A DNA stretch of 64,000 nucleotides from Heliocidaris tuberculata (lineage: Eukaryota > Echinodermata > Echinoidea > Camarodonta > Echinometridae), in the NCBI GenBank assembly GCA_025618425.1, contig CM046850.1, positions 4,599,486-4,663,485 of the forward strand, given 5' to 3'. Position numbers and translations under genes: made by a program. The notes below the pieces were generated by a model, which did no database searches, had not been told where the DNA came from, and saw nothing but the letters and a program-made list of their open reading frames with translations. This document shows positions 53,156-64,000 of the stretch, in pieces (position 1 is the first letter of the stretch; each line of letters begins with the position of its first letter).

Positions 53156-53209
53156 ACACCTGTACTGTAATGATGTCACCTGACACCTGTACTGTAATGA
53201 TGTCACCTG
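53156..53209 (+). repeat. Perfect 27-bp tandem duplication
   Basis: ACACCTGTACTGTAATGATG followed by TCACCTG, twice with no change. Confidence 0.95.
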
Positions 53210-53770
53210 ACTTTCTGCCTATACTGTGTGGATTTCTTGATTAATAAAGGAGAACCCATCTACACACATTGCACCAAATAATTATCTTTCAGGAAAAAAT
53301 ATTGATCATTGTTGGGTGTGTCATATTGAGTTTGATTTTTGAATATCTCTGTAAATAATTATTCCATGTTGATTCTATAGAGCTGTATTTAAATTGCATT
53401 ACCATTTTTTTTTTCATTGTTTAACTCTTGAAAGATATCTATGTAGGAACTTAAAGCCAGCGACATTTAGTATTTTTAGCGTAATAGTAAGAAAGAAGTT
53501 TAAATAATTCAGATATAAACTTAGCGTATTTAGGAGATAGCATTAAGAGCAAAAGAAAGAAATTCTATTTTATATTCCTTATATTCAGGTAGAGAATAGT
53601 AGGTCTAAGTTAGTGGATTTTGCACAATAAATGCCTCATGTTTGCCGTGACTTTGATGAAAATGCAAGTTTTGAAGCATTGCCCAGAGAACATACTCAAA
53701 TGACTGCTGTACAGTGGTATTCGCCAATGTCAGCTTACAAATGGATTACTGAAACCTTGTTGCTTTTTAT

Positions 53771-53832
53771 CTGTTTAGAGCCAGAAGGGCGTTAACTCGA
53801 TGTGAGTTAATGCTGTTCTTGCTCTGAGCAGA
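53771..53832. repeat. Hairpin element, copy 2
   Basis: CTGTTTAGAGCCAGAAGGGC and GTTAACTC on the left pair with GAGTTAA and CTTGCTCTGAGCAG on the right. Same arm sequence and same order as the hairpin at 933-1018. Confidence 0.6.
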
Positions 53833-53963
53833 CTATTTTGAGGCATTTTACAGTTTCTTTCACAGACCAGAAAAGGTGGAAATATTGGATACAGATCGTA
53901 CAAGTGAGATAATAAATATCACTAATTTTAGGATAGGTAATAGATCTGTTATAAGATTTTGAT

Positions 53964-54203
53964 TTGCCAGTAATCTCTACTCCTGTGTGGTTAATGCCCC
54001 ACAAAACCTGGAATAACCTTTGCGATATAAGGAGCCTGTTCACATTGCATTATCATAGACTAAGTATTGGAGTAGCCACATATTTTCTCAAGAAGTCGGT
54101 TCCCAATGTGCATTTCTCGGTCCATTTTCGTGACGACTTTGTTTTCGTGTCATGTTCTGAAGATGAAAGCGAAGTAATATATATGTCCTCTATTTCGATC
54201 TGA
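53964..54203 (+). pseudogene. Unrecognised ORF, possible exon remnant
   Basis: 79 codons after an acceptor-like TTTGCCAG, ending VSCSEDESEVIYMSSISI with AATAAA overlapping the stop region. Composition is more codon-like than the surroundings and it includes runs such as HFSVHFRDDFVFVSCSED, but the polyadenylation signal directly at the stop argues against a normal terminal exon. Function not assigned. Confidence 0.2.
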
Positions 54204-54493
54204 ATAAAATGTACTTTTTCTTCTCTTAAACATGTGTGAGTTGTTTTTTCAGAAGCGTTCACTGTTTTTAGGAGTTGAAGTAAAATCAATACGTTTTGAG
54301 TCATCTTAATTTTTGGAAACATTTGATTGCACAACTAAAATAATGCCTGCATTTTCTAGAAACTTTGAGATACATGTGTTTGAGAAACTGAGTTTATTTT
54401 CTAAGTGAATGAGATGGGAGAGAGAAATTGGATGACTTAAAGTGTGTGACCCAGTTGGGCTTTCACTGGACCTGGTCATCTGTTCATTCTATT

Positions 54494-54960
54494 CCACACA
54501 CAGTTTCAAGTTTCAAGTTTTATTCCACTCATAAAAATAACAAGAAACAACAACAAAATCACATACAAATGCAAAAGATAAACAAATGCACATTAATATA
54601 AATATATGAATATATACTCATACATTATTTTTTTAAATATTAAAAAAGAAACATTAATTATAGAGAGGAGGAGCCAGCAGAAGCCAGAAGCCTGTCAAAC
54701 GCTAACTCCTAAAATTAAGTTGAAAGGATAATCTATTTTTAAACAAAAATACATTTAAAATGGAAAAAAATATATATAGAACAAGTGAGAAAATACTGAT
54801 GAGTATGGATATGGATAGATGAGATGGATGTGATGAAAAAATGACTTGAGAAGAGTAAAGGAACGGGGGGTAATAATAATGATAATAATACAGATTTCTA
54901 AAGCGCACTTTCTGATGCAAATGTCACTCAAGGTGCTACAATATTGGTTTTAACAAAATA
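54494..54960 (-). mobile_element. Decayed retroelement region
   Basis: Contains TTTCAAGTTTCAAGTTTTAT at 54505 and, at 54868-54935, a tail TAATAATAATGATAATAATA with TCTAAAGCGCACTTT. Read on the minus strand the latter looks like an L2-type 3' end (GCGCTTTAGAAAT then a TTA-rich tail). No reverse-transcriptase frame was found. Confidence 0.4.
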
Positions 54961-55108
54961 GAATCAACATAAATAGGCTACATGAACAGTCAAAGCTTAA
55001 AAGAAAATTAAAAATGAATGAATTAAATACATGTACGAAAAGGGTACAAATGATGGTTGGAAACAGAGAGTTGTGGAACAACATGATCACCAAAGTCTAT
55101 GGTTGTGG

Positions 55109-55367
55109 CCAGTGGTGGATTTAGGGGATGGGATCACTTCCGGCCTGTGCCCCCTCTTTTTTAAATTGTGCCCCCCTTTTTGAACTGATAACCTTTTTTT
55201 TCCTTCTTTTTTTTGCTTGTCAGAGAATTCTGGAGGAAAACAGGACCCCAAAAAATCTGATGACCTTTCTTTTTTCTTCTTCTTTTTTTTTTTTTGCTTG
55301 TCAGAAATTTTTTTGAGATCTGTGTGCCCCCCCCCCCTTTTTTACAAAATTCTAGATCCGCCCTTGA
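55109..55367. mobile_element. MITE with GGCGGATC(T)AG(A)ATTTT-type TIR
   Basis: CCAGTGGTGGATTTAGGG at the left; the right end reads CAAGGGCGGATCTAGAATTT on the other strand. Contains two copies of TTTTTTGCTTGTCAGA and runs of C. A one-ended relative (CCAGGGGCGGATCCAGGATT) starts at 55908. Confidence 0.65.
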
Positions 55368-56305
55368 GTATGATCCAAAGTATATGGTTGTTGCACCTAG
55401 AGATGGAGGGGGATAGAGAATGTAAATGAAAGCAGTAGACCTAAATAAAGGACAGAAGTAGAGATATGACTGGATTATGATACAGAGAGAAAGGGAAGGG
55501 AGAGTGAGGTATTTTAATAATGAATGTTGATGTTGATCACTAATGCACATGGGGAGGGGGCTTTGATATTTTGTTTTTCCATGGCAAAATAGGATATGGG
55601 CAACTAAAAGTAATTGTCATTCAAAATGGTAACTGAAAAGGACAACTAAATATTCAATTAGTTAGTGTGGATTCCAGATTAAGTGTTCATTCTCATAAAG
55701 TTTTATTTTTGAGCTTTTAATTCATGGAAAACATCATTTTCATCTGAAATCATATTCTACAAATTAATTGAGAATTTAAGAAGAGAGCAACGGATTTAAA
55801 CAAAAAGAAAAATTGCTATCTGATGGTTTTAAGCAGCTTGATAATCATACACATTTGCTGAACAAGTCTTACTATCAGATGACATATAAGTGATTTCACC
55901 ACTTATCCAGGGGCGGATCCAGGATTTTGTAAAGGGGAGGGGCACAGTGCCGTGAAAGTACACCCTATGGAGATCCCCCACTGCACTCATCAATTTTGTT
56001 GAAATTTAGTAAAAAGACCAAAGCAGGTGGCTTTGGAAAAACCTGACAAGTGCCCTCTGTGGTAGATCTTTTACAGTGTGTTTACTCAACTCTCGTGATC
56101 ATCCACTAGATTACAAGAGAAACCTGATCTCAGTAGCATGTACCTGACTTGTCAGAAGAAAAAACATGAAGGAGGGACATTAAGTAAATCAACTTTGGTA
56201 ATGAGATTAAGGAGGGGAAGGAAAAAAGAAGAAATGGGAGAGAATTCAGGAGATAGGGGGGGGGGGAGAGGGGGAGGGGAGAGGGGAGGGGGAGAGGGAG
56301 AGAGA

Positions 56306-56310
<5 letters not shown>

Positions 56311-56343
<33 letters not shown>
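56311..56343 (+). repeat. (GA)n microsatellite
   Basis: About 16 perfect GA units within a longer purine-rich segment (56150-56350). Confidence 0.95.
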
Positions 56344-56348
<5 letters not shown>

Positions 56349-56887
56349 TTGGGTCTTCAATCTTGCTTAATTTTCTTCAGAATGGTTCAACCATTTACTT
56401 AAAATAGGATTTGATAATAAGTTGATTTTTTTTTTCTTCTTCTCAGCAGTGTAGGCCTATCCCAGTGAAAACTTAATTTATATTACCCAAGCCGCTTTCA
56501 TTTTTTTTTTCAATCGTCTATAACACTAGGGGAAGGGGGTTTCTATTTTTCTCTGTTTTCTCACAAGTAGAATCTGGGAAATCCATAGCTGGTTGCCTAC
56601 ATAATAATGGAGCACCAGGAGTGGAAAAAATGTGCCAGACATGAGCACAAGAACCCATTATCATTATTATTAATTTATGATGATGATATTGAGACGAGAC
56701 CGACATCTGTGCTCTGAAATGAAATGTTAATATTATACGGAGGATTGGCTGATAATATGCAATCGATATTTAATCTCTTCTTTCCCTTTTTTCTGTTTTG
56801 GGAGCATGCCTGCCAATCTCAATCTTGCTCTTTATTCATCTCTTCTCTCTGATTCCTCCATCCCCATCCACCTTGTTCACTTTCATC

Positions 56888-56891
<4 letters not shown>

Positions 56892-56953
<62 letters not shown>
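56892..56953 (+). repeat. (CT)n microsatellite
   Basis: About 31 perfect CT units. Confidence 0.97.
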
Positions 56954-56956
<3 letters not shown>

Positions 56957-58117
56957 CTCAAGTTTCTTCCACCTTCCTATCCCATTGTATCATTTACAAT
57001 CGGAAAAAAAAAGAAAAAAGAAAGAAAGTGGACACTCTTTATTTCATTTAAACCGTCAATAAAAAAATAACAAAATATATATCAAACTAAAGAAAAGTTA
57101 GTACTCTACCAACATAGTTTTGTACTGTCATGCTTGGATGGGCATATTCATTATTTTAACCGTTAGGCCTGATCGGGAAAATTGCAAAAAATAGAGCAAG
57201 TAGCCATTCAAATGTTAATGAAAGAATGTGAAACAATGAGGAGGATTGAGATCTGGATGTCAACTGTAGACTCAGGACTTTTTTGACAAGCAAATTCAAG
57301 TGTTTCTCGTGATTGTTGTTTTCATTGTTTTAATGTGACTCTATAAGATGGAAATGCTCATCAACATTTGAATGGCCAGATGCCCCAGTCTTGCAATTTT
57401 CTTTCAGAGACTCATTTATTGTTAAATGGCTATGCTCACTCATGCGTGAATGGTATGATTCCAATTGCATATCATCATAAAGGGGATTAATTTATGTTTA
57501 TTTTGATGTATGAAAGATAAGTTTATATCAAATATTTATTTTATAATATTAACTATAAATAGCGTCTATTTTTTTGGGGGGGCCCGAGTGTATTTTATTT
57601 ATATCTCTTTATCTCGCTTTCATGTCTCTTCAGCCCCCCCTCTCTTTCTCTTATTTCTTCACCCTCTCTCCTTCATTCAGAGAAAAGAAGTTACAGTGAT
57701 TGGATGAATTAGAGAAAGACAGAGTAAGAAGGAACAAGTAAGAGAGATGGAGGAAAAATGAGTGATGAAGTGGGAGATGCAATTTAAGAGAGCGGGAAAA
57801 TAAGATAATCAGTTATTTTCCTCATCTTTCCCCTCTCTTTCTTAATTCTCTTTCTAACTCCATATATCTCACTCCCCCACCTCTACTATCTCTTTCTTCT
57901 CACTCCTTCAAAAAAAAAAAGAATCTTTGTTATCCCTCCACTTGTATCCTCTTTACTCGTTCTTTCTTTCCTTCTTCACTCTAACTTGACCACTCCGTCT
58001 TTCTCCGTCTTTCTCCCTATTGTTTCCCCTTTCACTGTCTATTCATCTATCTCTCTCCCTCTCTCATACTTAACAATACATTTAAATATAAAGGAAACAA
58101 CATTTCAAGACACCTGT

Positions 58118-58251
58118 GGAGCTTTTCATCAAGAGTTTTATCAGTGCTTTTTACCGACAAATTTGCTCTCAGCCGTTCAGATGCAAGGATTTCAGTAGCT
58201 TATAACAGTTGTTCGTAAAAATCACTGACAAAATGCTTGATGAAACGCTCC
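58118..58251. mobile_element. Related MITE, copy 2
   Basis: GGAGCTTTTCATCAAG at the left matches the reverse complement of CTTGATGAAACGCTCC at the right, and the core block around GGATTTCAGTAGCTTATAAC is shared with 23143-23298. The outer TIR differs, so it is a sibling subfamily. Confidence 0.65.
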
Positions 58252-58414
58252 CCTGGTTAAAACTAACTGAACAAAAGAAAAAGCAACAACAAAAGAATTG
58301 TTTTTCAGGATGCAACGTGATTTTTTTTTTCTTCTTTTATTCATGTATGTCTTATATGCAGTACTGTATACCCCAAATCTTTTAAATCAAATTTTTTAAT
58401 ATCTCACACACAGG

Positions 58415-58673
58415 TTGGTTCCAACAAAACAAAGCATCCAGCCTTTCCCCGGTGCCGAATGCTTGTTTCCACGGCAACGACGCCTCCTCGTACATGTACG
58501 TTAACATCACTGTAATAACAAAATCAACTCTCAGTTCAAGATCTTTCCTCTTTCTGTCCGTTAACGATAACTCAAAATCGAGGTGGTTGTCTTATTCTAC
58601 TCTACCTACCTATATAGTTATACCATTATTCATCATTACTATATGTGTGTTAATATATTCATGGAATATGTAA
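58415..58673 (+). CDS. Candidate exon with a hydrophobic C-terminus
   Basis: An open frame follows an acceptor-like CACACACAG. It starts WFQQNKASSLSPVPNACF, contains an N-glycosylation sequon (NIT), and ends in a hydrophobic segment, YIVIPLFIITICVLIY, before a stop at 58671. It could be the last exon of a type I membrane protein, or a chance ORF beside the Cys-rich pair just downstream; its phase does not fit the next candidate exon simply. Confidence 0.22.
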
Positions 58674-58691
58674 TAGTTTCACAGCCCACCA

Positions 58692-59300
58692 CGAACACTG
58701 CGTGGATTGTGCACAGACAGATTGTCAGCTAACCAAATGGAAGAGTGGAACAAGGCCTAATCTTCCACTCAAAAAGGTGAAGGGTATGTGAATATATTTT
58801 ACGGGATATCAAGTTCCCTTTAATAATGTCAAATTCTCGGTAAGATCCGACTATTTGAGAGTATAGTTTTTTCAGACTAACGCTTATCATTCTTATAATA
58901 TGAATGTAACCTTATGGACAATGCATGCTGCATGCCATAAGCTGTGAAGAAACTACCACACTATATATATATGTATATGGATAGCAGAAGTAATGCCCAC
59001 TCAATATTGTGTTGGCATGTACAAATGATGTTTGCCTATATTCTTCAAATGCGAGGAACACAAAGTGATTGTGAAATGAGCTACAACTGGGACAGAAGAA
59101 ACTTTATGAGAAGTCATCGACAAGAAGAGTGAAATATAATGAAGATATCTAGTGTGTATGTGCAGAAATGTGACATTTTTGTCTTCTTCACAGAGTGCAA
59201 CTTTGAAGGAATGTGCAATACCATCAAGTGCATGAATGATGAATACCATTCTAACAAACACCGGCATTGTATTCATCTGCTAACTACAGAACATACTTAA
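58692..59300 (+). CDS. Candidate Cys-rich exon pair, unknown gene
   Basis: Two short open segments with splice-like borders. The first, about 58692-58787, follows TTTCACAG and reads HHEHCVDCAQTDCQLTKWKS and so on to a GTATGTG donor. The second, 59193 to a TAA at 59298-59300, follows CTTCACAG and reads ECNFEGMCNTIKCMNDEYHS ending TTEHT. Joined they stay in frame and hold seven Cys in about 65 residues, typical of secreted disulfide-rich domains; DCQLTKW resembles the first strand of a thrombospondin type-1 repeat. No upstream exon was identified with confidence, and the family is not recognised. Could be chance. Confidence 0.3.
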
Positions 59301-62300
59301 TCCACATTTGCGACAATTCATATCTTGATAGAACACTGTTGAAATGAACACAGTTTATTAGTTACATTCTTTAAATACTATATCTGCCAAGAGTAATCCT
59401 GTAATTTGATACACGACTTCAAAAAATCAACATTTTGTTGAAAGTACATAAATAATCAGATTCCAAGTTGGTATTTGGTTGTAAAATATACATCAGGGTA
59501 TTGCTTTTCTCCAAATTTTTTTTCTGTTTAGTACATCTCTATCATGAATGAAAATTAAACATCATCTCCCCACCTATTTTTTTTTCTGCTTCATGTTTGG
59601 CTGTTGTTCTTTCATAGCGAAAATTTCTTATTCTTTATCATTTTTACAATCAGTATTTTTTATCTCCAAATAAAAAAAAATCCTTACTGCATATTGTCCA
59701 CTATAGATTGTTTTGTTTGTAGAATGGGATATAACAACAATATGTAATGATTCTAACTCTCTTAAACACTACAAAGGGAATGGTTATTTGATTTAGAAGA
59801 TAAATGCATCATGCACTTTTGATATGATCCCCGTATAATACCGGTAGATATATTTATCAATACCAAAGTAGATACATAGTGTTAGTAAGCGAGATTATTT
59901 TAAACGTAAGGGGGAGATATCACCAAAGAGAAGTCCTTCACTCACAGTTTACCTTCCAAAAGGATTTTTTTTTTTGTCCTCCAAAAGCAAATCTTGTTTC
60001 TTTTCTTCCTATACATCACATAACATTACAGACTATACCTTGTATATATTCAAAATGACAGAAGAATGCATACAATTCTGAAAATTCAAGTCTATATTTA
60101 GTAACTGTACACAAATGCGCATATTCATCTTTCGTTAGAACTCTTTTAAAACAATTTTGCATTCCCCACTCAGCTCAAATCAAACTCAAACACGCCATCA
60201 TTTCAGTCATACACAGTTTTTCTTGGAAGCAATTAACATTGTGAAATCATAATTGAAAACAACATCATGTGCACGACTCGAGACAAACAAGAAAAATATA
60301 AATTGCACATTCACACAATACCAATTATTTAAACAAACATAAAACAAACGAACTTTGGATAGTTGCAAGATAAATGATGCAAACCATGTACTTATTTCTT
60401 ATTTTCTTTCTATCAAGGGTAGAGCAACTTTTAATGTTAATTTTTAAACTTGATTTTAAAAAGGTTCGTAAATAATCAGACAAAACAGAAAAAGGAAGGA
60501 AGTCTTGGATTGTTTTAATGTCAAAATAGAGATTTGCTTTTACTGAGCTTTATCATTATTATATTCTTTAAAAAAATTTACAACTTTCCATTTCAGTTCT
60601 TATGCCATAATGAAGGAAATTGAAGACTGAGCATGACACTTTTAAAGGCCTTTTCCTCTACTCTCATAATTTGATGTATGGAAGGCAAAAAGCATTTAAT
60701 TCAAACCTAACTATATGGGAAGCCATTTATGCACAGTGCTAGATAATGTAAACATACATAATCTAACCAAAAAAAAACAACAAACAAACAAACAAACAAA
60801 AAATGAGAAAAAAAAAAATAGCACATCTTTTCCTGACATAAATAAGAAAATAAAAGGAACATTTTGGAAGTAGCACATTTCAAAAGTGCAAAATGAATAG
60901 AGACTGAAACTTTACTTCTTTAAAAAAAAAAAACTTGCCACATCCTAAGAGAGGGTGTCATAGGAGAATTAAATATCTCCTGTGAAATTAATTTCAAAGT
61001 TAAAAAAATTCCCTTTAGTTCATGTATTTGTGCTTAACCTCTCCCATAAGAATCAAAATAGAAGAATGGAAGTGGAAGAAAGGCCTCAAAAATTGGGGGA
61101 AAAGCCAGCAATTAACCCATTGCCTACAGGATCAAGGTGGTTCCTGTGTTAAGTCTATGGGCATGAGAGAATTCAGTAGTCAACTGGTTATAAAAAGATA
61201 GATGGAATTGTACAGGTACCACAAGGAAAGTGACTGGAACAAGATGGGAGAGTAATTAAGAAGGACCTGGGATTAGATCGATCTGCAGGATACCATGAGG
61301 ACAGATGGCAATGCAATAACGGATATAATTACACCAGTTATTGATGATCCCTCACAGGTGATCCTGGGAAAAATCATGAGAATTTAGGGAAGAAGACACA
61401 GAAGTGAAACTATCCCCACTTCCCCTTTGCCTTCATGTGCATCAAGGCTTTGTTTTCAAACCCTAGGATTTGAGTTGTGATGAGAATGAGAATAGAAAAA
61501 GAAAGATGTTCTGGTTTTTCATATTGTCAGGAGGGCATTGGGGGGGGGGGGGGGGTTGGAAGGATAGACATATTCTTAATTATTTCACTTGAAGGTGGTG
61601 ACTACAGGAATCTTACATTGTTTAATGATGTGAGATACAAAAAGAGACACATTTTTTTTTGCAGGGGGGAGGGGGGGGGGGAACACCTCAATTCTTTCAT
61701 TTCCATGCACTAGTAGCTTGCAACCACAGGATCTGACATTGTTTAACATTGTCAGCTAAAATTGGAGCAATGGATTTAAATCATAACTGCCTCAGAATGA
61801 TACTGCCTCAGAAAGCAGGCGACCATGGAATAGATTTCCCTCAAAAGAATTGCATTTAAGACAAGTTACACAAAGACAACAATAAAATATGTAAACTTAA
61901 ATAGTATCATTAATATTAATAGAGCACCTTGTATTAAGTGTGACAGGCACAAACATATCAAACAATTCCATTAAAAATATAGAGAGTCGTGCAACAAATT
62001 AGTCTAAGGAAAAAAAGAAGATAAACATAGGCTAATGCAGCGGAAGTTGAGACAGATAACTCAAAGACTACTAAGAGATTTGTTAATTCTACTACTACAT
62101 AAGATCTAGTGAAATATAAGAGGTTAGTATAGTGTTGACGAATAAACTTCTATTGTGTTACATCGTTAGTTCCTTTCAATGCATTATCTTACGTTTTTCG
62201 ATAGTGTCAAAATGGCGTTAGCGTTAATACGGAACAATAATCTTAATACCAACAAATAGGCACATCCTGGCTAATTCTTAGCCAAACAAAGAAAACAGTT

Positions 62301-62804
62301 CAGCAGTACATAACATAAGTAGGCATCTTCAGTTAGACATACAGATCACATTATCGTACTTTTGCAAAAGAAACATATTTGATCTTGCCCAAGTCATATC
62401 ATATATATATACAGGCTATTGCTGTGAACATTTGGACTCTGTTTTTTCTTGACATCTTTATACTGGCATATACGATGGAATAAGTATCATCACGTTTTTC
62501 GCCTCCTTCCTCGGTTTGTAGAGTACGCTAAAAGGAAGTCTTTTCTTCTCACTGTTTGTCCACCTATATGCCATCTAGGCTCTTCGAAGTTGTCCAAGTT
62601 TATCAACTAAATACTACAGGTTAGCTCAAGATGCATGATAGTAGCGAGCGATCTTTGAAAGGTGGGTTTTCAGCACTGATAGAGCAACACAAGCAGTCTC
62701 ACAAGATGGAATGCATATTTGCTGAGCAGCACAGTCAAAGTGGCTAATCTCTCAGGGCGCAACGTAGCAATCGCTCTCCCATGTGGGTTTCACAGGTTAA
62801 AGCG
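59290..62804 (-). other. Probable 3' UTR / convergent intergenic DNA
   Basis: About 3.5 kb of AT-rich sequence with poly-A/T and poly-G runs (61532-61556, 61663-61681) but no TIR-bounded element or coding signal that I could see. It follows the stop of the Gln/Pro-rich exon on the minus strand and may be largely its 3' UTR. No end can be assigned. Confidence 0.35.
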
Positions 62805-63260
62805 TCAGTGTGTGGTGTTTGGACGATTCCCCGCAGCACCCTGTGCCATGGACGTGTGGTACTGCGCTTGTGTTTGCTGCGGCGTTGCTTGGGATGGTGT
62901 CTGTTGTTGCGGGGCTGTCGCTGCAACAGTGCCAGCAACCTGCGAGTATTGCGACATGTCCTGTATCCCTTGCGATAGATGCTGTTGCGGTTGTGGCGGT
63001 TGCTGCTGCTGTGCTTGCCCGCTCTGTATGTGTAGCTGCGAGTGTGCACTGTGATATTGCCCCTGTGACTCGACGCTGGTCTGCGGTGTGTACTGCGGAT
63101 TGGCATCAGCCAGGCCTCCTGGGTTGGGGGTGCTGTGCGTCTGCTGAGTTGGTCTAGGGTGCTGGGGGTAAGCTGCATGGTCTGATAAGGCCTGACCCAT
63201 GGGGTTCTGGCCTAGATTCTGTCCCATCTGGTTCGGCATGTTGGGATACTGTGGCTGATC
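62805..63260 (-). CDS. Terminal exon of a Gln/Pro-rich protein (unidentified)
   Basis: 456 bp on the minus strand, acceptor TATACAG just before GATCAGCC, open in phase 0 to a stop at 62805-62807, giving 151 residues. It is rich in Gln, Pro, Ser and Ala, with segments such as NQMGQNLGQNPMGQ, AQQQQPPQPQQHLSQ and APQQQTPSQATPQQ, and no charged clusters. Such tails are common in transcriptional co-regulators, RNA-binding proteins and endocytic adaptors. The base composition (CpG- and GC-rich, unlike flanking DNA) and the strong acceptor support a real exon. I do not recognise the family. The gene enters from beyond the right edge; 63261-64000 would be intron. Confidence 0.7.
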   Translation of the reverse strand, partial: DQPQYPNMPNQMGQNLGQNPMGQALSDHAAYPQHPRPTQQTHSTPNPGGLADANPQYTPQTSVESQGQYHSAHSQLHIQSGQAQQQQPPQPQQHLSQGIQDMSQYSQVAGTVAATAPQQQTPSQATPQQTQAQYHTSMAQGAAGNRPNTTH

Positions 63261-64000
63261 CTGTATACAGACAAAATACAAAACACAATGGAGATAGGGT
63301 TAGTGGTAAGGCCACAGGAAGTATCCGCTTATATCAAAACAATAATCCTACCACAAAATCAACTTTAAATATACTCATTTGTGTTATTCTTATCTAAATC
63401 ATGCCTGTACAGTATCCCTCACATGCAGGTCAATTTGGAGGTATGACCTTGTGGAAATTTCTATTCTTCTATGGTGCACTTTTCTTTTAAAAGAACAAAT
63501 GTACAAATAGTCAAAAGGGTTCAATTTTGGCAGTTTATGTCAATATCATGATCGAGAAGCCTTTTAGAGTTTCAGACATGCTTCCAAAGCATGAATTCTA
63601 TACAGCAAATTCAGAATAACAATGAACGCAAACAAGCATTGTGGAAATGCCACAGACGACATTGTACTTCTATGTTTGAGAGGGCAATTACCTCCAAACC
63701 TCTACTGAGTTAAAATCCATGTGACTCTAGGGTTCAAATAACTATTCTCTAAAAGCTAATGGTATGAGGGAAAGAATCTGTGAACCTAGAGCACTTTTAC
63801 AGATCTCACTCTCACTTAGAGGGAGAGCAGATTTGGGTTCATACCACATCATTTTGAGATGAAAAATATTTTGTTATTATGCACACTTAGATTTCTTGGG
63901 GATTCTGTTGTTTGTAGTGGCAGTCATTCAATCGGAAGATGAATACCAATTACTAGGAAAGTAGATTAGATTAGGCAATCTTTTAGAAGCCAAAGACAAA

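Larger units (their letters stand above)
50386..54230 (+). other. Probable SERP1 3' UTR and flank
   Basis: No recognisable exon of SERP1 after 50385. A (CAT)n-like tract occupies about 50395-50480. AATAAA hexamers occur near 51288, 53235, 53627 and 54204, so the transcript end cannot be fixed. The stretch 51000-53700 is AT-rich and otherwise unremarkable, apart from a 27-bp duplication at 53156-53209 and a hairpin element at 53771-53832. Confidence 0.4.

Noticed and set aside
62719..63178. Other long frames over the Gln/Pro-rich exon, including a Cys-rich plus-strand frame
   Set aside because: CAG/CCA-rich DNA leaves several frames open. The minus-strand frame with the splice acceptor and Q/P composition is the coherent one; the Cys-rich frame is its antisense shadow.

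Overview
This is animal nuclear DNA: AT-rich, intron-rich, packed with short DNA transposons (MITEs), SINEs, microsatellites and the palindromic motif ACATGTAC. Gene content together with this repeat style suggests an echinoderm, most likely a sea urchin. The species is inference; the gene identities rest on spliced exons that I translated and compared with the families from memory.

Layout. (1) 1-26695, minus strand: the 5' end of a misshapen-type Ste20 kinase (MAP4K4/TNIK/MINK1 group). Three coding exons (26648-26695, 23322-23387, 12719-12775) give residues 1-57, including the P-loop and the catalytic lysine; the rest of the gene lies beyond the left edge. The huge introns hold most of the transposon content. 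(2) 26696-31687: intergenic DNA with a (GAA)n tract and pogo-like MITEs. (3) 31688-46108, minus strand: a complete PCID2 gene (TREX-2 subunit, Thp1 homologue) in 13 coding exons that join in frame to exactly 400 residues. Its introns carry a LINE reverse-transcriptase fragment, a hAT-type MITE, TTAA-type MITEs, a large foldback, a SINE and a 370-bp (CCT)n(CTT)n tract. (4) 46109-46455: a 347-bp head-to-head promoter with a UPRE-like site TGACGTGG. (5) 46456-50385, plus strand: complete SERP1/RAMP4 in 3 exons (64 residues). Its introns hold a 145-bp hairpin and a nested transposon: a 581-bp element with an intact SAP-domain ORF sits inside a TTAA-type MITE, and an unoccupied copy of the same MITE at 41153-41579 shows the exact insertion site. 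(6) 50386-62804: mostly repeats and probable 3' UTRs, with two candidate Cys-rich exons at 58.7-59.3 kb. (7) 62805-63260, minus strand: the terminal Gln/Pro-rich exon of an unrecognised gene entering from the right.

The three recognised genes are housekeeping: mRNA export (PCID2), ER translocon and stress (SERP1), and stress-kinase signalling (misshapen). I see no prokaryotic-style operon, CRISPR array or phage. The most unusual item is the nested SAP-ORF element with its internal empty-site control. The PCID2/SERP1 divergent promoter with a possible XBP1/ATF6 site is the best regulatory lead.
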